Source of the DNA: CAZRCG01 sp964598565
Lineage (GTDB): Bacteria; Bdellovibrionota; UBA2394
Reading direction: 5' to 3'
Assembly: GCA_964598565.1 (NCBI GenBank)
Contig: CAZRCG010000005.1
Coordinates: 1-64,000 of the forward strand
Length of the DNA stretch: 64,000 bases
Part shown: in pieces, positions 26,519 to 35,469 of the stretch
Layout of the letters: each line of letters starts with the position of its first letter
Numbering within the stretch: the stretch's first letter is position 1
The notes under the pieces: model-generated
Database searches by the model: none
Told to the model about the DNA's origin: nothing
Seen by the model: the letters and a program-made list of their open reading frames with translations, nothing else
Made by a program: the position numbers and the translations under genes

Positions 26519-27419
26519 TATTCGACTCACAGAAGTGGGCCCTCGCGATGGCCTACAAAACGAAATCAAATTGTGTTCCGTAGACACTCGAGTCGAACTC
26601 ATCCGCAAGCTCGCTGAGAGCGGCTTAAACTCACTTGAAGGCGGAGCCTTGGTATCGCCAAAAGCCATTCCACAAATGGTGGGGTCCGAAAGCGTTTGGC
26701 AGGCACTTCAGCACGAAATGCCTGATCTAGCGTTTCTCGTTCCCAACGAAAAGGGCTTAGAGAGAGCCGAGTTGGTTGGCATTCAATCGATCTCGGTGTT
26801 TACCGCCACGAGTGAATTGTTCAATAAAAAAAATATTGGAATGTCCGTCAAAGAGTCCCTCGATGCTATCGAGCGACTCATGAAACGTGCTCTCGAACGA
26901 GGCATGAAAGTCAGGGCCTATGTGTCGACAGCCTTCGGCTGCCCCTATGAAGGCCCGCAGAATCCCAAGATTTTAAGAACCATTACGGAGACACTCCTGA
27001 ATTTTGGAGCCTATGAGATAAGCATAGGCGATACCATCGGCGTGGCGCATCCAGCCCAAGTTAGAAAAATCGTCTCGGAGCTGGGAAGTCTCGGCAATCT
27101 CGACCGTCTGGCGCTTCATATGCACGATACCCGGGGTTCGGCGGTCGCCAATATTGTGGCGGGCTTAGAGGCCGGCATTCGTAGTTTTGATAGTTCCATT
27201 GGGGGGCTGGGGGGCTGTCCCTACGCTCAAGGGGCCTCGGGCAACGTGGCCACTGAAGAAGTTGTTTGGCTTCTCGAAGGACTCGGGTTAAAAACGGGCA
27301 TCTCGATCGAATCGCTCCTTAAAACAGTGGCGTGGGTCGAGCAAATGGTAGAAAGACCGCTGAAGGGAAAGCTTTACCTTTCGAAGCCTCAGCGACTTTA
27401 CTATGATTGGGAACAATAG
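26508..27419 (+). CDS. liuE: Hydroxymethylglutaryl-CoA lyase
   Basis: 303 residues. TEVGPRDGLQNE near residues 7-18 is the HMG-CoA lyase entry motif with the catalytic Arg-Asp. LHMHDTRGSAVANI holds the metal-binding His residues, and GGLGGCPYAQGASGNVATEE holds the catalytic Cys. Completes leucine breakdown to acetyl-CoA and acetoacetate. Overlaps liuD by 11 bp. No isovaleryl-CoA dehydrogenase (liuA) is present in this window. Confidence 0.93.
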   Translation: MKPDIRLTEVGPRDGLQNEIKLCSVDTRVELIRKLAESGLNSLEGGALVSPKAIPQMVGSESVWQALQHEMPDLAFLVPNEKGLERAELVGIQSISVFTATSELFNKKNIGMSVKESLDAIERLMKRALERGMKVRAYVSTAFGCPYEGPQNPKILRTITETLLNFGAYEISIGDTIGVAHPAQVRKIVSELGSLGNLDRLALHMHDTRGSAVANIVAGLEAGIRSFDSSIGGLGGCPYAQGASGNVATEEVVWLLEGLGLKTGISIESLLKTVAWVEQMVERPLKGKLYLSKPQRLYYDWEQ

Positions 27420-27502
27420 AAGGACGCATGGCGAGGCCCTCAAAGGGCTGCCCTGCCAATATAAGAAGCCGATCGCTAGACGAGGCACAGTATAAGGAAT
27501 GA

Positions 27503-27895
27503 ATGATGGAAGATAACAGAAACGAAAGACCTTTTAGAGACCGAGGCCACCAAAGAGGTGGTCGTAATTTTCACCGCAGCCATCGAGACTCAGGCAGCGG
27601 CCCCTCCCATGGAGGACGCGGTCGACCTCAAAGACCCCTTCTGACAAGCTCTATAAATGGTGCAGGATTATCCCTGGTAGCCTTGGTTTTGATGATGAGA
27701 GATGCCGCGGACCCCTTGGTCTCTGAGCGACTTGCTCTGGCCGTGGTCGCCTTTGGCCTATCGGCGCTTATTTCATACGTCGCTCAGCGCGTTAAACCTC
27801 TTATCGTAGAACTCATCTCCGACCTATTCTTTTTGGTGGGTGGCGCCTTGATCGTCTACGTAGGACTCAGACTTGGTGGTTTTATCTCTTTTTAA
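27503..27895 (+). CDS. Small membrane protein with RG-rich cytoplasmic N-terminus
   Basis: 130 residues in two contrasting halves. Residues 1-48 are rich in Arg, Gly, His and Ser with RGG/RGR units (RDRGHQRGGRNFHRSHRDSG), as in RNA-binding disordered tails. Residues 49-130 form about three hydrophobic helices (LLTSSINGAGLSLVALVLMM and two more). AAGGAATGA lies upstream and a second ATG directly follows the first. No known family recognised. tRNA-Leu follows 16 bp after the stop. Confidence 0.65.
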   Translation: MMEDNRNERPFRDRGHQRGGRNFHRSHRDSGSGPSHGGRGRPQRPLLTSSINGAGLSLVALVLMMRDAADPLVSERLALAVVAFGLSALISYVAQRVKPLIVELISDLFFLVGGALIVYVGLRLGGFISF

Positions 27896-27911
27896 GTAGC
27901 GATAGATCCGC

Positions 27912-27995
27912 GCTCGGTTGGCGGAACTGGCAGACGCGCTAGATTCAGGGTCTAGTGTCCGTAAGGACGTGGAGGTTCAAGTCCTCTACCGAGCA
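27912..27995 (+). tRNA. tRNA-Leu (CAG)
   Basis: The acceptor stem GCTCGGT pairs perfectly with ACCGAGC. The anticodon loop TTCAGGG in stem CTAGA/TCTAG gives anticodon CAG. The long variable arm (TGTCCGTAAGGACG) and T-arm GGAGGTTCAAGTCCTC fit a class II leucine tRNA. Discriminator A; CCA is not encoded. Confidence 0.95.
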
Positions 27996-28087
27996 ATTTA
28001 TTTCACTCCAGGCGTATCGGACTAAAGTCAACAATCGTTCATGGCTGTCTTTGCTAAGACTGTGCAGAAACTCCCTGCCTATTGCGA

Positions 28088-28882
28088 CTAGGGGCACCGA
28101 GATACTACTTGGCTTGAAAAAATTCCGATGGCTCGGAGCTTGAGATCCACCTGAAAGTCGGCGTCTGCAAATGCAAACGGATTGGTGAGTCTCGTTACCT
28201 CTTCACGTGTGAACTGCATAGGAAGAAGTTCAGACTTTACTTCGGTCGTGGCGAGATCACTGACATTAGGAACCAGTATCTGAAGAAAATCTAAACCAGG
28301 TCGCCATGAGCCGCTGTCTGGAATTTCATTGGCATAGCTTCGACTTTCAATCTGGACAAATGAATTTGGGTTGGGGTTCCAAATGAGCGCCGATTTGGCA
28401 CTCGCACCTTCGAAACAGAGATGCTTATTTTCTTGAGGAAGGCTCCCTCCAAAAATATTCCGAGGCATGGTGAAAACTAACGGCCTATCATTGAAATGAA
28501 CAACGACTTCAGATTGGCTCAAGGCCTTTAGCTCTTCACTACTGAGATTAATCTCTGACGTTAAAATTTCGTTGCAACGGCCTGATACTGAGATCTCGCG
28601 CCCAACGACTACCGCACGTATAGCCATCGACTGAGCGAAACATTTTTCTCTGAGGACCTGCGTGGAGTCTGCCGCCACCTGATACGTAAGTCGAAGAACG
28701 AAAGCGTCGTTATTTTGATAATCTTCTAAAACATCTAAAACGATAGCAGGCATCGGTGATTGAGCTGGAAGACCCACTTGCCACACTTCATCGACGACGA
28801 GCGTTCGCTCTTTGCCACAAGAGGCAATCAAAGCACAGACGCCCATCAACAAAAGTCGGCTAAGATGAGGGCTGAGGGCCAT
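28088..28882 (-). CDS. Lipoprotein of unknown function
   Basis: 264 residues from the ATG at 28882 (the frame stays open to an ATG at 28921). The signal sequence HLSRLLLMGVCALIASC ends in a lipobox (IASC) followed by GKE, so the mature protein is lipid-anchored. Residue +2 is Gly, compatible with outer-membrane sorting. The rest is mixed strand and helix with two further Cys pairs and no family I recognise. Single gene between tRNA-Leu and a divergent nitroreductase. Confidence 0.72.
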   Translation of the reverse strand: MALSPHLSRLLLMGVCALIASCGKERTLVVDEVWQVGLPAQSPMPAIVLDVLEDYQNNDAFVLRLTYQVAADSTQVLREKCFAQSMAIRAVVVGREISVSGRCNEILTSEINLSSEELKALSQSEVVVHFNDRPLVFTMPRNIFGGSLPQENKHLCFEGASAKSALIWNPNPNSFVQIESRSYANEIPDSGSWRPGLDFLQILVPNVSDLATTEVKSELLPMQFTREEVTRLTNPFAFADADFQVDLKLRAIGIFSSQVVSRCP

Positions 28883-29075
28883 ATCCCTCAAGAGAGCAAA
28901 TCTCGTGCCAGAGGGCTTCAAAAAAAGTGAAGTAATATTAAGGGTTTAAAATTGAGTCCTTCTTTAAATGGCGCCTGAAATAACTGCAATTTTCACTCCA
29001 ACACAAGTGACATACGGCAGATATTGCTTGGCCTGACGATCTGCGGGATACTTAGCCCAGATTGGGGACTTTCAG

Positions 29076-29864
29076 GTGACCAGAGACGGTAATATTCTTT
29101 CAAAACCTCCTACCGAACGATACATCGAGCTGGCAAAACCTGTGTCATGGCAGGCATTTGAAGATATTGTGACCAGCCGGCGTAGCGTACGTGTCTTCGA
29201 GTCAGAGCCCATTCCTGACGAGACGGTGCGTCGCTGTTTATCGATGGCGCTGCTTTCGGCTAACTCTTCGAATCTTCAGCCGTGGGATTTTTACTGGGTG
29301 AAAGACCCTCTCGCCAAAGCCAAGCTCGTCGAAGCCTGTCTATCGCAGCCCGCCGCCAGCACCGCCCAAACATTGATTGTATGCGTTGCGCGAACTAATA
29401 CTTGGAAAGAGAATTCGAAGAAAATCTTGCAAGCCTTTGATCAAGTGACCGAGACCAGTGGCTACCGTATTCCTCACTCAGCCAGAACCTACTATTCGAA
29501 AATTGTCCCTTGGACCTACTGCCAAGGACCATTCGGTGTGCTGGGGTTTTTCAAGAAAATGGTGGTGGCGGTGCTAGGCTTTTTCAAACCAATTCCACGC
29601 GAGCCCTCTAGCTTGAATGACATGAAGATCTGGGCCACCAAAACGACGGCGCTTGCGAGCCAAACCTTGATGTTAGCATTTCGCGCCTCTGGCTATGATT
29701 CTTGTCCTATGGAGGGCATCGACTCCGCGCGTATTCAACGATTGCTGAAGCTACCGAACGACGCCCTGGTGGTCATGGTCATCGGCGCTGGCAAGCGAGC
29801 CAAGAATGGTATCTATGGCCCCCGCTTTCGCTTTAATGAAACGCAAGCTATTCACGAAGTTTAG
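29076..29864 (+). CDS. Nitroreductase-family protein
   Basis: 262 residues from a GTG. TSRRSVRVFESEPIPDETV near residues 29-47 and LLSANSSNLQPWDFYWVKD near 66-84 are the FMN-binding signature of nitroreductases. The C-terminal segment (PNDALVVMVIGAGKR...GPRFRF) also fits. An internal stretch (GFFKKMVVAVLGFFKP) is unusually hydrophobic. A NAD(P)H-dependent flavoenzyme; substrate unknown. Confidence 0.85.
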   Translation: MTRDGNILSKPPTERYIELAKPVSWQAFEDIVTSRRSVRVFESEPIPDETVRRCLSMALLSANSSNLQPWDFYWVKDPLAKAKLVEACLSQPAASTAQTLIVCVARTNTWKENSKKILQAFDQVTETSGYRIPHSARTYYSKIVPWTYCQGPFGVLGFFKKMVVAVLGFFKPIPREPSSLNDMKIWATKTTALASQTLMLAFRASGYDSCPMEGIDSARIQRLLKLPNDALVVMVIGAGKRAKNGIYGPRFRFNETQAIHEV

Positions 29865-29938
29865 TGACGTGGGCAGACAGCCGAATCAATCGGACTCTGA
29901 GCCCTCAGGCGGACTAAGGGCACGGTTCTCGAAGGCCA

Positions 29939-31816
29939 TCAGCGGCTCTCAAGCTGACCCAGCCGCTGCCTTAACTCTCTGGCCTTTCCTTCTGCCTCCG
30001 AATGAGACGACAACCCAATAACTAATAGCTCCTTGCCCATTACTTTCACAAAAATGCGAAGACCTGAAATCAAAACAAACGAAATGCCCTCCACATTGAT
30101 GGGATGGAGGCTATTCGGCTTTTGCCCCTGTTCGATGACTTTCGACAAGGCAAGAAGCCGATCCCCTATCGTAAACAAATCTTCGACGGTTACTTGCATA
30201 TCTTTTGCATCCTGTAAAATGTCGGCATGCCATTTCACATGAGAAGTATGTGATAAATCCAAACGCCTGTCGGCCCCACCAAAAAAGATCCTAACGATTT
30301 CTCGTTTAACATCTCCTTCGCTTTTCATACCGACGATCGTACTTTGAAATTGTTGAAGTCGATCTTTAATGAGTCTATCCCCGATAGATTCAAAGACCGG
30401 CAGGCCTAAAGCCCTATTAATATCTAAAAGTTCGAAGGCTTCATGATAGGTTTCAAACAAAGTCGATTTCTTATCGATCAGTTGTAGCACACTATGAATA
30501 TCAGAAATACTTGACGAGTCTTTCCATTTCTTAGCTAGTGAATACCGCTGTACATCATTCATGGTTCTCACGAAATCTAGAAATTCCTTGGCTGACTGCA
30601 ACCAAGCGTTTGAAGCACTGTCAATCCCTTCGGCCAAGATAATACCTTCAATACTTTCAATAAATTTCTTTTCGGCATTATCTATGTCTGCCTGCGTGAT
30701 GACTTCGGACGTTGAGGCGACAGGCCTTGAGGCGACTCGGCCTGAGGGGGCCAACTTACGCGGTTCATTTTCAGCTCTTTGCCGGGCTACCGCAGCTCCC
30801 ACCCGCTTCGCTTCATCAGTCGTGGCCCACTCTCTTTCTGCTCGAATCCTCGCCACAAAATCAGGCCCCATCTCCATTGATAAAGCATCCAAGTCCTCCT
30901 GAGTGATATTCAGGGTAGTCTCCGGCGTCACTCCGGCATCAGAAATTGAATTGCGAGGTGTTTGGGAGGCCATCTCTATCGTGTTGGGTGCTGAGTCGCT
31001 CATGCTACTCACAAGCTCCTTAAGAGTACGTAAGTTACGAGCGCGCTGGAGAAAGGGGACATCAGGCAAACTCACTGGCCCGTTGCCTCCAGGAATAATA
31101 ATCTGAATTTGATCACTATCTTCAAATTGAATGAGCGCCACTTTACCTCTGCGAGATAATTCATCTAATAGATCGATTCCCTCTTGAGCCTGTAGTTCAC
31201 CTCTTTGTTTGATAATCTGAAAAGGGGGGGCTACGAATGGCTTTGGAGTGCTGCCTAAACCTAAGTTCTCTAAGTATTTTCCGTCTCGCAAACTAGTCAG
31301 AAGATCCTGAATGCCTACTGGAATTTCCGACGCTGGCGTGCCAGTGATATCTGAATGAAGAGCAACCAGAGGATATATCGTCCCTTTTGTTGACTGCAGC
31401 TCTTGACGAATTCCCAAATTAGCCAACGCCTTTAAAACGCTCAAATCATAAATCACCAAAGGCCTCATACCCTGATTCCCACGACGTGCGACATTCAATA
31501 ATACTGCAGGATGACTAATAGTAAGATCATAGTCTCCAGGCTTCTGACCCCGAGCCCTAGGCCGAAAATCTGTGGCATGGTTGACCGCGTAAGCCCAACT
31601 CTTAAGCCCAAAGAAGCCCGTAGATCTTGAAAGCGGCTGATAAAAAATGGCCCTGTGTTCTCCCAGGTTGTCGACTCGCTTAGAAAAGCCCTGGAGAGCT
31701 CTCATACTTTCTAAGCATTTCGCATCCGAGGCGACTAGTTTTGATTGCCATAAAGGCAAACTATGAAACACTGCAAAGATGGCTACTGAGATACTGATTT
31801 TTCTTAAAATAATCAT
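29939..31816 (-). CDS. Large secreted protein of unknown function
   Basis: 625 residues with an N-terminal signal peptide (MIILRKISISVAIFAVFHSL...) ending near residue 30, then a single Cys at about position 34. An early part (residues 60-200) contains strand-rich text including HPAVLLNVARRGNQGMRPLVIYDLS. The middle is Ser/Thr/Arg-rich and low in order. From about 370 the protein is almost wholly helical and charged, ending GKELLVIGLSSHSEAEGK. I recognise no domain. The fragmentary frames just upstream on the same strand may be remnants of related genes (FQSTIVGMKSEGDV here against YSETIAGLKSEKDI there). Confidence 0.7.
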   Translation of the reverse strand: MIILRKISISVAIFAVFHSLPLWQSKLVASDAKCLESMRALQGFSKRVDNLGEHRAIFYQPLSRSTGFFGLKSWAYAVNHATDFRPRARGQKPGDYDLTISHPAVLLNVARRGNQGMRPLVIYDLSVLKALANLGIRQELQSTKGTIYPLVALHSDITGTPASEIPVGIQDLLTSLRDGKYLENLGLGSTPKPFVAPPFQIIKQRGELQAQEGIDLLDELSRRGKVALIQFEDSDQIQIIIPGGNGPVSLPDVPFLQRARNLRTLKELVSSMSDSAPNTIEMASQTPRNSISDAGVTPETTLNITQEDLDALSMEMGPDFVARIRAEREWATTDEAKRVGAAVARQRAENEPRKLAPSGRVASRPVASTSEVITQADIDNAEKKFIESIEGIILAEGIDSASNAWLQSAKEFLDFVRTMNDVQRYSLAKKWKDSSSISDIHSVLQLIDKKSTLFETYHEAFELLDINRALGLPVFESIGDRLIKDRLQQFQSTIVGMKSEGDVKREIVRIFFGGADRRLDLSHTSHVKWHADILQDAKDMQVTVEDLFTIGDRLLALSKVIEQGQKPNSLHPINVEGISFVLISGLRIFVKVMGKELLVIGLSSHSEAEGKARELRQRLGQLESR

Positions 31817-32157
31817 AAAACTAAAACTCCACGCTATCTACAATCCCTAATGACCCTAGAAAGCAAGAATCATGCCGAATCTGTGAGGGATTTTGAGATC
31901 AACAAGCCAACGGAGTCCGAAATTTAGTGGAAATTGGAAGGAGATGGCCATCAAGCTACGTTCCTTAGGACTTTGGTTTCCTCGCTGTTCAATTCATATA
32001 ACGGCTTCATTTTCCTTAGTAAAGCTCCAAGGTCCTGATAGCCCACAATTCGATTAAGGCGATGCTCAATGTCCAACAGAGCCTGTTGACAAGGATGGGC
32101 GGTGGCTCACCCGATAGCTGGAAGCGGCGGCGTCGATGAAAAAAATTAAAAGAGGAG
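31817..32157. other. Gene-poor stretch with decayed coding remnants
   Basis: No intact gene. On the minus strand a 51-codon frame without start codon lies at 31951-32106. A short hydrophobic run in another frame further upstream (LLIFFIDAAASS) looks like the relic of a signal peptide. No RNA gene or terminator identified. Confidence 0.5.
31951..32106 (-). pseudogene. Remnant of a secreted-protein gene
   Basis: A stop-bounded frame of 51 residues without usable start codon reads CQQALLDIEHRLNRIV, then GALLRKMKPLYELNSEE, typical of real helical coding sequence. A leading Cys followed by a helical segment resembles the mature start of the 625-residue protein downstream (CLESMRALQGFSKRV). Probably a leftover of a related gene. 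Confidence 0.35.
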
Positions 32158-32379
32158 TTGGGGTTTTTGGACTCACCTCTTCAGACTCAAAGCAAGAATC
32201 CTAACAGCATCATTGGTCCAATCTTCGTTGTTCCCAACGCGGCTGAATTGGATGATGAAGTCGACTACGAACAGATTGAGTCCGCTAAGAAATTTCCAGC
32301 GCGTTTTGCTCCGATATCAGATTCGAACACTGTCAGGCAGCTTGATATTTCTTCCAGTGAATTTGAGAAGCTGATTTAA
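32158..32379 (+). CDS. Doubtful short frame
   Basis: A 73-residue frame starting TTG with AAAGAGGAG directly before it. It reads NSIIGPIFVVPNAAELDDEV. An ATG 22 bp upstream in another frame reads MKKIKRGVGVFGL before stopping, so this may itself be a frameshifted remnant. It overlaps the convergent decayed gene by 63 bp. Weak support. Confidence 0.25.
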   Translation: MGFLDSPLQTQSKNPNSIIGPIFVVPNAAELDDEVDYEQIESAKKFPARFAPISDSNTVRQLDISSSEFEKLI

Positions 32380-33029
32380 GGCCGACACGATTGATCTTTG
32401 TTTATTACCCTTAAAGCTCTTGTCGATTTCCTGTTGAAGCTCATCGCGTCCCGCAGCCATGAGCGAATAATGTCCAACCGATTCGACGGCTCTCATCAAG
32501 CGATTCCAAGCAGATCGAACGTCCACAATATCCCGCTGTGCATATTCAGTTTCCCAATATTCATCCAACAATTTGAGATTTGCCTGGTTATGCAGAACCG
32601 CAGTCTTAGGTTGAATTTGATCGACAACTTCAGATGCTAATTGCCTTGCTTGAGCAAAATTTATCTTCTTGGCGAGAAAGCGTTTATTGATTGCTTCCAA
32701 CGGTTCAGATTTAAGTGTCTTAATTTTTGCCGTTAGATCGCTCGACGATGGCGAATGTGGCTCGATCGCTCTTTGCTGTGGGAGACTTGAGGAAAATATC
32801 CCTCCGCGCGGTACCCTTTAACTTTAGCTTCGATATCCTTCTCACTTTTCAAACCCGCTATCGTCTCGCTATAAATCTCCATGACCGTCCTTGTCTTTTG
32901 GCCGAGGATCCTTCCAGTTTCTACGATAGCAGAGCAATATCGGTAAAGGAGTAGGTTGACCGGTAATTTTTCTACCGATGCACCGCTCAATTTTCTACCG
33001 ACACTTTTCATTTTGTCTTTTATCCCCAA
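32317..33029 (-). pseudogene. Frameshifted helical protein gene abutting tRNA-Phe
   Basis: Two frames on the minus strand make one broken gene. The first (33029-32733) encodes LYRYCSAIVETGRILGQKTR and YSETIAGLKSEKDIEAKV. The second (open from 32817 to a stop at 32317) continues GGIFSSSLPQQRAIEPHSPS, then KSEPLEAINKRF and a long charged helical region. The change of about one base must lie in 32733-32817. The only start for the first frame is a TTG at 33029, 8 bp from the 3' end of tRNA-Phe, so the 5' part is probably lost. A short shared stretch (TIAGLKSEKD against TIVGMKSEGD) hints at kinship with the 625-residue secreted protein downstream. Confidence 0.55.
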
Positions 33030-33036
33030 AAAAATG

Positions 33037-33109
<73 letters not shown>

Positions 33110-33252
33110 ATGATCGGCATCTTTTTAAATGAGCTGTAACGCCCCGCGGTGGGGGCTACAACCCATTGCAATGCGTTAAAACTGCTCGAAGAGAATGAAT
33201 TTGTCATGATGAATTTTGGGCGATCTGCACGAAAATAGACGAAAATAGAGGA

Positions 33253-35469
33253 ATGGAAGTCCTGCCCACGCCGATCCGCTTTGGCCACTATGCTATCCAT
33301 GCCAAGGTCGGCGAAGGGGGTATGGCCCAGGTCTTTCTAGCCACCTGCCTAAAAGAAGAATTAAACGGCCGTATTATCGCCGTTAAGAAGCTACATCCGC
33401 ATCTCAGCTCCAACAAGCCATTTGTAAATCTCTTAATTCATGAGGCAAAAGTCGGAGTCTTACTCACTCACCCCAATATTGCCTCTGTATACGATCTCGG
33501 CAGCTATCGCTCGGAATTCTTTATTTCTATGGAATATGTCCATGGGCGCAGTCTCGATCAAATAGCCCGTCAGATAAAGTTACCCCCCGTGCTTGGACAT
33601 TATATTGTCTTTGAAGTGATTCGAGCTCTAGCTTTTGCTCACGATCTGAAAGACAGCAAAAACCGCGAGCTGAATATAATTCATCGAGACTTGAGTCTTG
33701 GGAATATTCTTATCTCCTATTCAGGTGAAGTGAAGCTTACAGATTTTGGCATTGCAACCGCCGAGCATCGTCTGCAACCGATTATTCCTCAGCACGCTAT
33801 AGGCAAAATTCCCTTCATGCCGCCCGAGCAGGCCATTAATGATCCCGCACAGCGATCGAGCGATATCTATAGTCTATCGTTGGTTTATTATATTTTACTG
33901 ACTGGAAAACATCCGTTTTCTATTACGACGCTCGACGATCTATGGCGAATTCCCTCAGAACCCGAGTCTATCGCACCCCTATTAAGAGACAAAGGCCCTA
34001 AAATTTCTGAACCCATGATCCAGTTTTTATCGGAATGTTTGGCAAAGAGCCCATCTCGCCGCCCGCAAACCGCTGCCGAGTTTTTTCACCGCCTAAGAGA
34101 TATTATCAAAGAGACTGAAGGAACCGATTTTCTGCTGAGAGAAAGTAGGACGGCATCTAAGAAAGCGCTCTCGCAGCTACTGGAGAAAAAATTTAAGAAA
34201 GAACTTTCTGCAGAACGAGATCTCATCGCGGAGATGATGAGGATCTCTTCGATTAGCGCTAACCAAGAGCTATCGTATCGACCAAATTACCAAAACAGTT
34301 CCGACGCAACCATCGTCGACCAAGACCTCAGCCATAATCAGACGGTGGTATCGCCCTTGAAAATCTCTACCAACACTAGTCAGCTGCGTATCGATCAGAA
34401 ACTGAGATTTTCTTCTCTCGGCCGCGACCACAAGGAGAGTCTTCAGAATCTTCGCCCTTCAATTGAGATTATATCTGAGGAAGAACAGGATGCTTTTGAA
34501 GCCAGGACCCTCATAAAAACTGGCGATCTGTCGAATTCAGCCCATACGAAGCCAGGCATTCCGCTCAACTTACCAAATAGCAAAGAGACCAAACAGGCCT
34601 CTCCAAAGGGCCTGCATCAGAAGAACACCCTTGTTATTTCTGACTTGGCCTTTCAATCGTCTCTTAAATCTCGAGTTTATAAGATTACAAGATCAATTCT
34701 TAGAATTGGAGTGGTACCATTTGCCGCTTTCTTATTGGCTTTCGCATTTTGGTTTCATTTTTTGCGAGCCAACGATGAAGTATCCAAGTCATTTCATCCA
34801 TTATTTCCCACAAAACAAGTTCGTATTCTGACAGCGGCCAAAAGCTTGTCTACGACAACAACCACTTTTGTGAACCGCCTTCAGGTTGAAAACCCCAATC
34901 AGCCAGCCCTGGAGACTTTTTTCTCGAATGAGTTTCTTCGATATACCAAAACAAACGCTCTCGTTGTTCAAACCATCTGGGAACCTCTTCGCACCATCGA
35001 GATCTCGAAGAACCTAGCCACCTCACTAGAAAGCTCCATCGAACCAGAAATCGTGGTTGAGATGATTGAAGAAGCTCGTCAGTCTGAGATATCTGACGAT
35101 TCTCCCCATCTAATAATTTTGTTAGTAGAAAGTCCGAAACCCATTCGCCCCCTGATTCATGCCTGGAAATCGACCGTCGTCATTCGAGCTGCCATTCCGT
35201 TTCAGAGCCCGCAAAATCTACATATGTGGATGGCTCAAGGAATCGCGTTCTTGTTTGGGGCGAAAAGCAAACTGGAACCTGGCTCTGAACTGCCACGACT
35301 TTCTGATGGCTTTGCGCAACCGGAGCTAAATCCTCTATTTCCACAGCTTAAAGCGGATCTCACGGCCCTTGCTATTCCACTCGGTCCGCTCGAAAAGCGA
35401 GATCCCCTTAATCTGACAGAGGTTATGATCAACGAGTTTACGGCTCGAGAACTCGGCTGGATACGCTAA
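33253..35469 (+). CDS. Ser/Thr protein kinase with one membrane helix and extracytoplasmic C-terminus
   Basis: 738 residues. The kinase domain is near residues 10-290: glycine loop VGEGGMAQV, catalytic Lys in IIAVKKL, catalytic loop HRDLSLGN from residue 144, DFG from 164, and PPEQA with a Ser/Asp-rich following loop. The linker (about 300-480) is polar. A membrane helix near 484-502 (VVPFAAFLLAFAFWFHFL) is followed by about 235 residues outside the membrane, with no PASTA or other repeat that I recognise. All catalytic residues are present, so it is probably active. It overlaps ispG by 4 bp tail to tail. Confidence 0.9.
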   Translation: MEVLPTPIRFGHYAIHAKVGEGGMAQVFLATCLKEELNGRIIAVKKLHPHLSSNKPFVNLLIHEAKVGVLLTHPNIASVYDLGSYRSEFFISMEYVHGRSLDQIARQIKLPPVLGHYIVFEVIRALAFAHDLKDSKNRELNIIHRDLSLGNILISYSGEVKLTDFGIATAEHRLQPIIPQHAIGKIPFMPPEQAINDPAQRSSDIYSLSLVYYILLTGKHPFSITTLDDLWRIPSEPESIAPLLRDKGPKISEPMIQFLSECLAKSPSRRPQTAAEFFHRLRDIIKETEGTDFLLRESRTASKKALSQLLEKKFKKELSAERDLIAEMMRISSISANQELSYRPNYQNSSDATIVDQDLSHNQTVVSPLKISTNTSQLRIDQKLRFSSLGRDHKESLQNLRPSIEIISEEEQDAFEARTLIKTGDLSNSAHTKPGIPLNLPNSKETKQASPKGLHQKNTLVISDLAFQSSLKSRVYKITRSILRIGVVPFAAFLLAFAFWFHFLRANDEVSKSFHPLFPTKQVRILTAAKSLSTTTTTFVNRLQVENPNQPALETFFSNEFLRYTKTNALVVQTIWEPLRTIEISKNLATSLESSIEPEIVVEMIEEARQSEISDDSPHLIILLVESPKPIRPLIHAWKSTVVIRAAIPFQSPQNLHMWMAQGIAFLFGAKSKLEPGSELPRLSDGFAQPELNPLFPQLKADLTALAIPLGPLEKRDPLNLTEVMINEFTARELGWIR

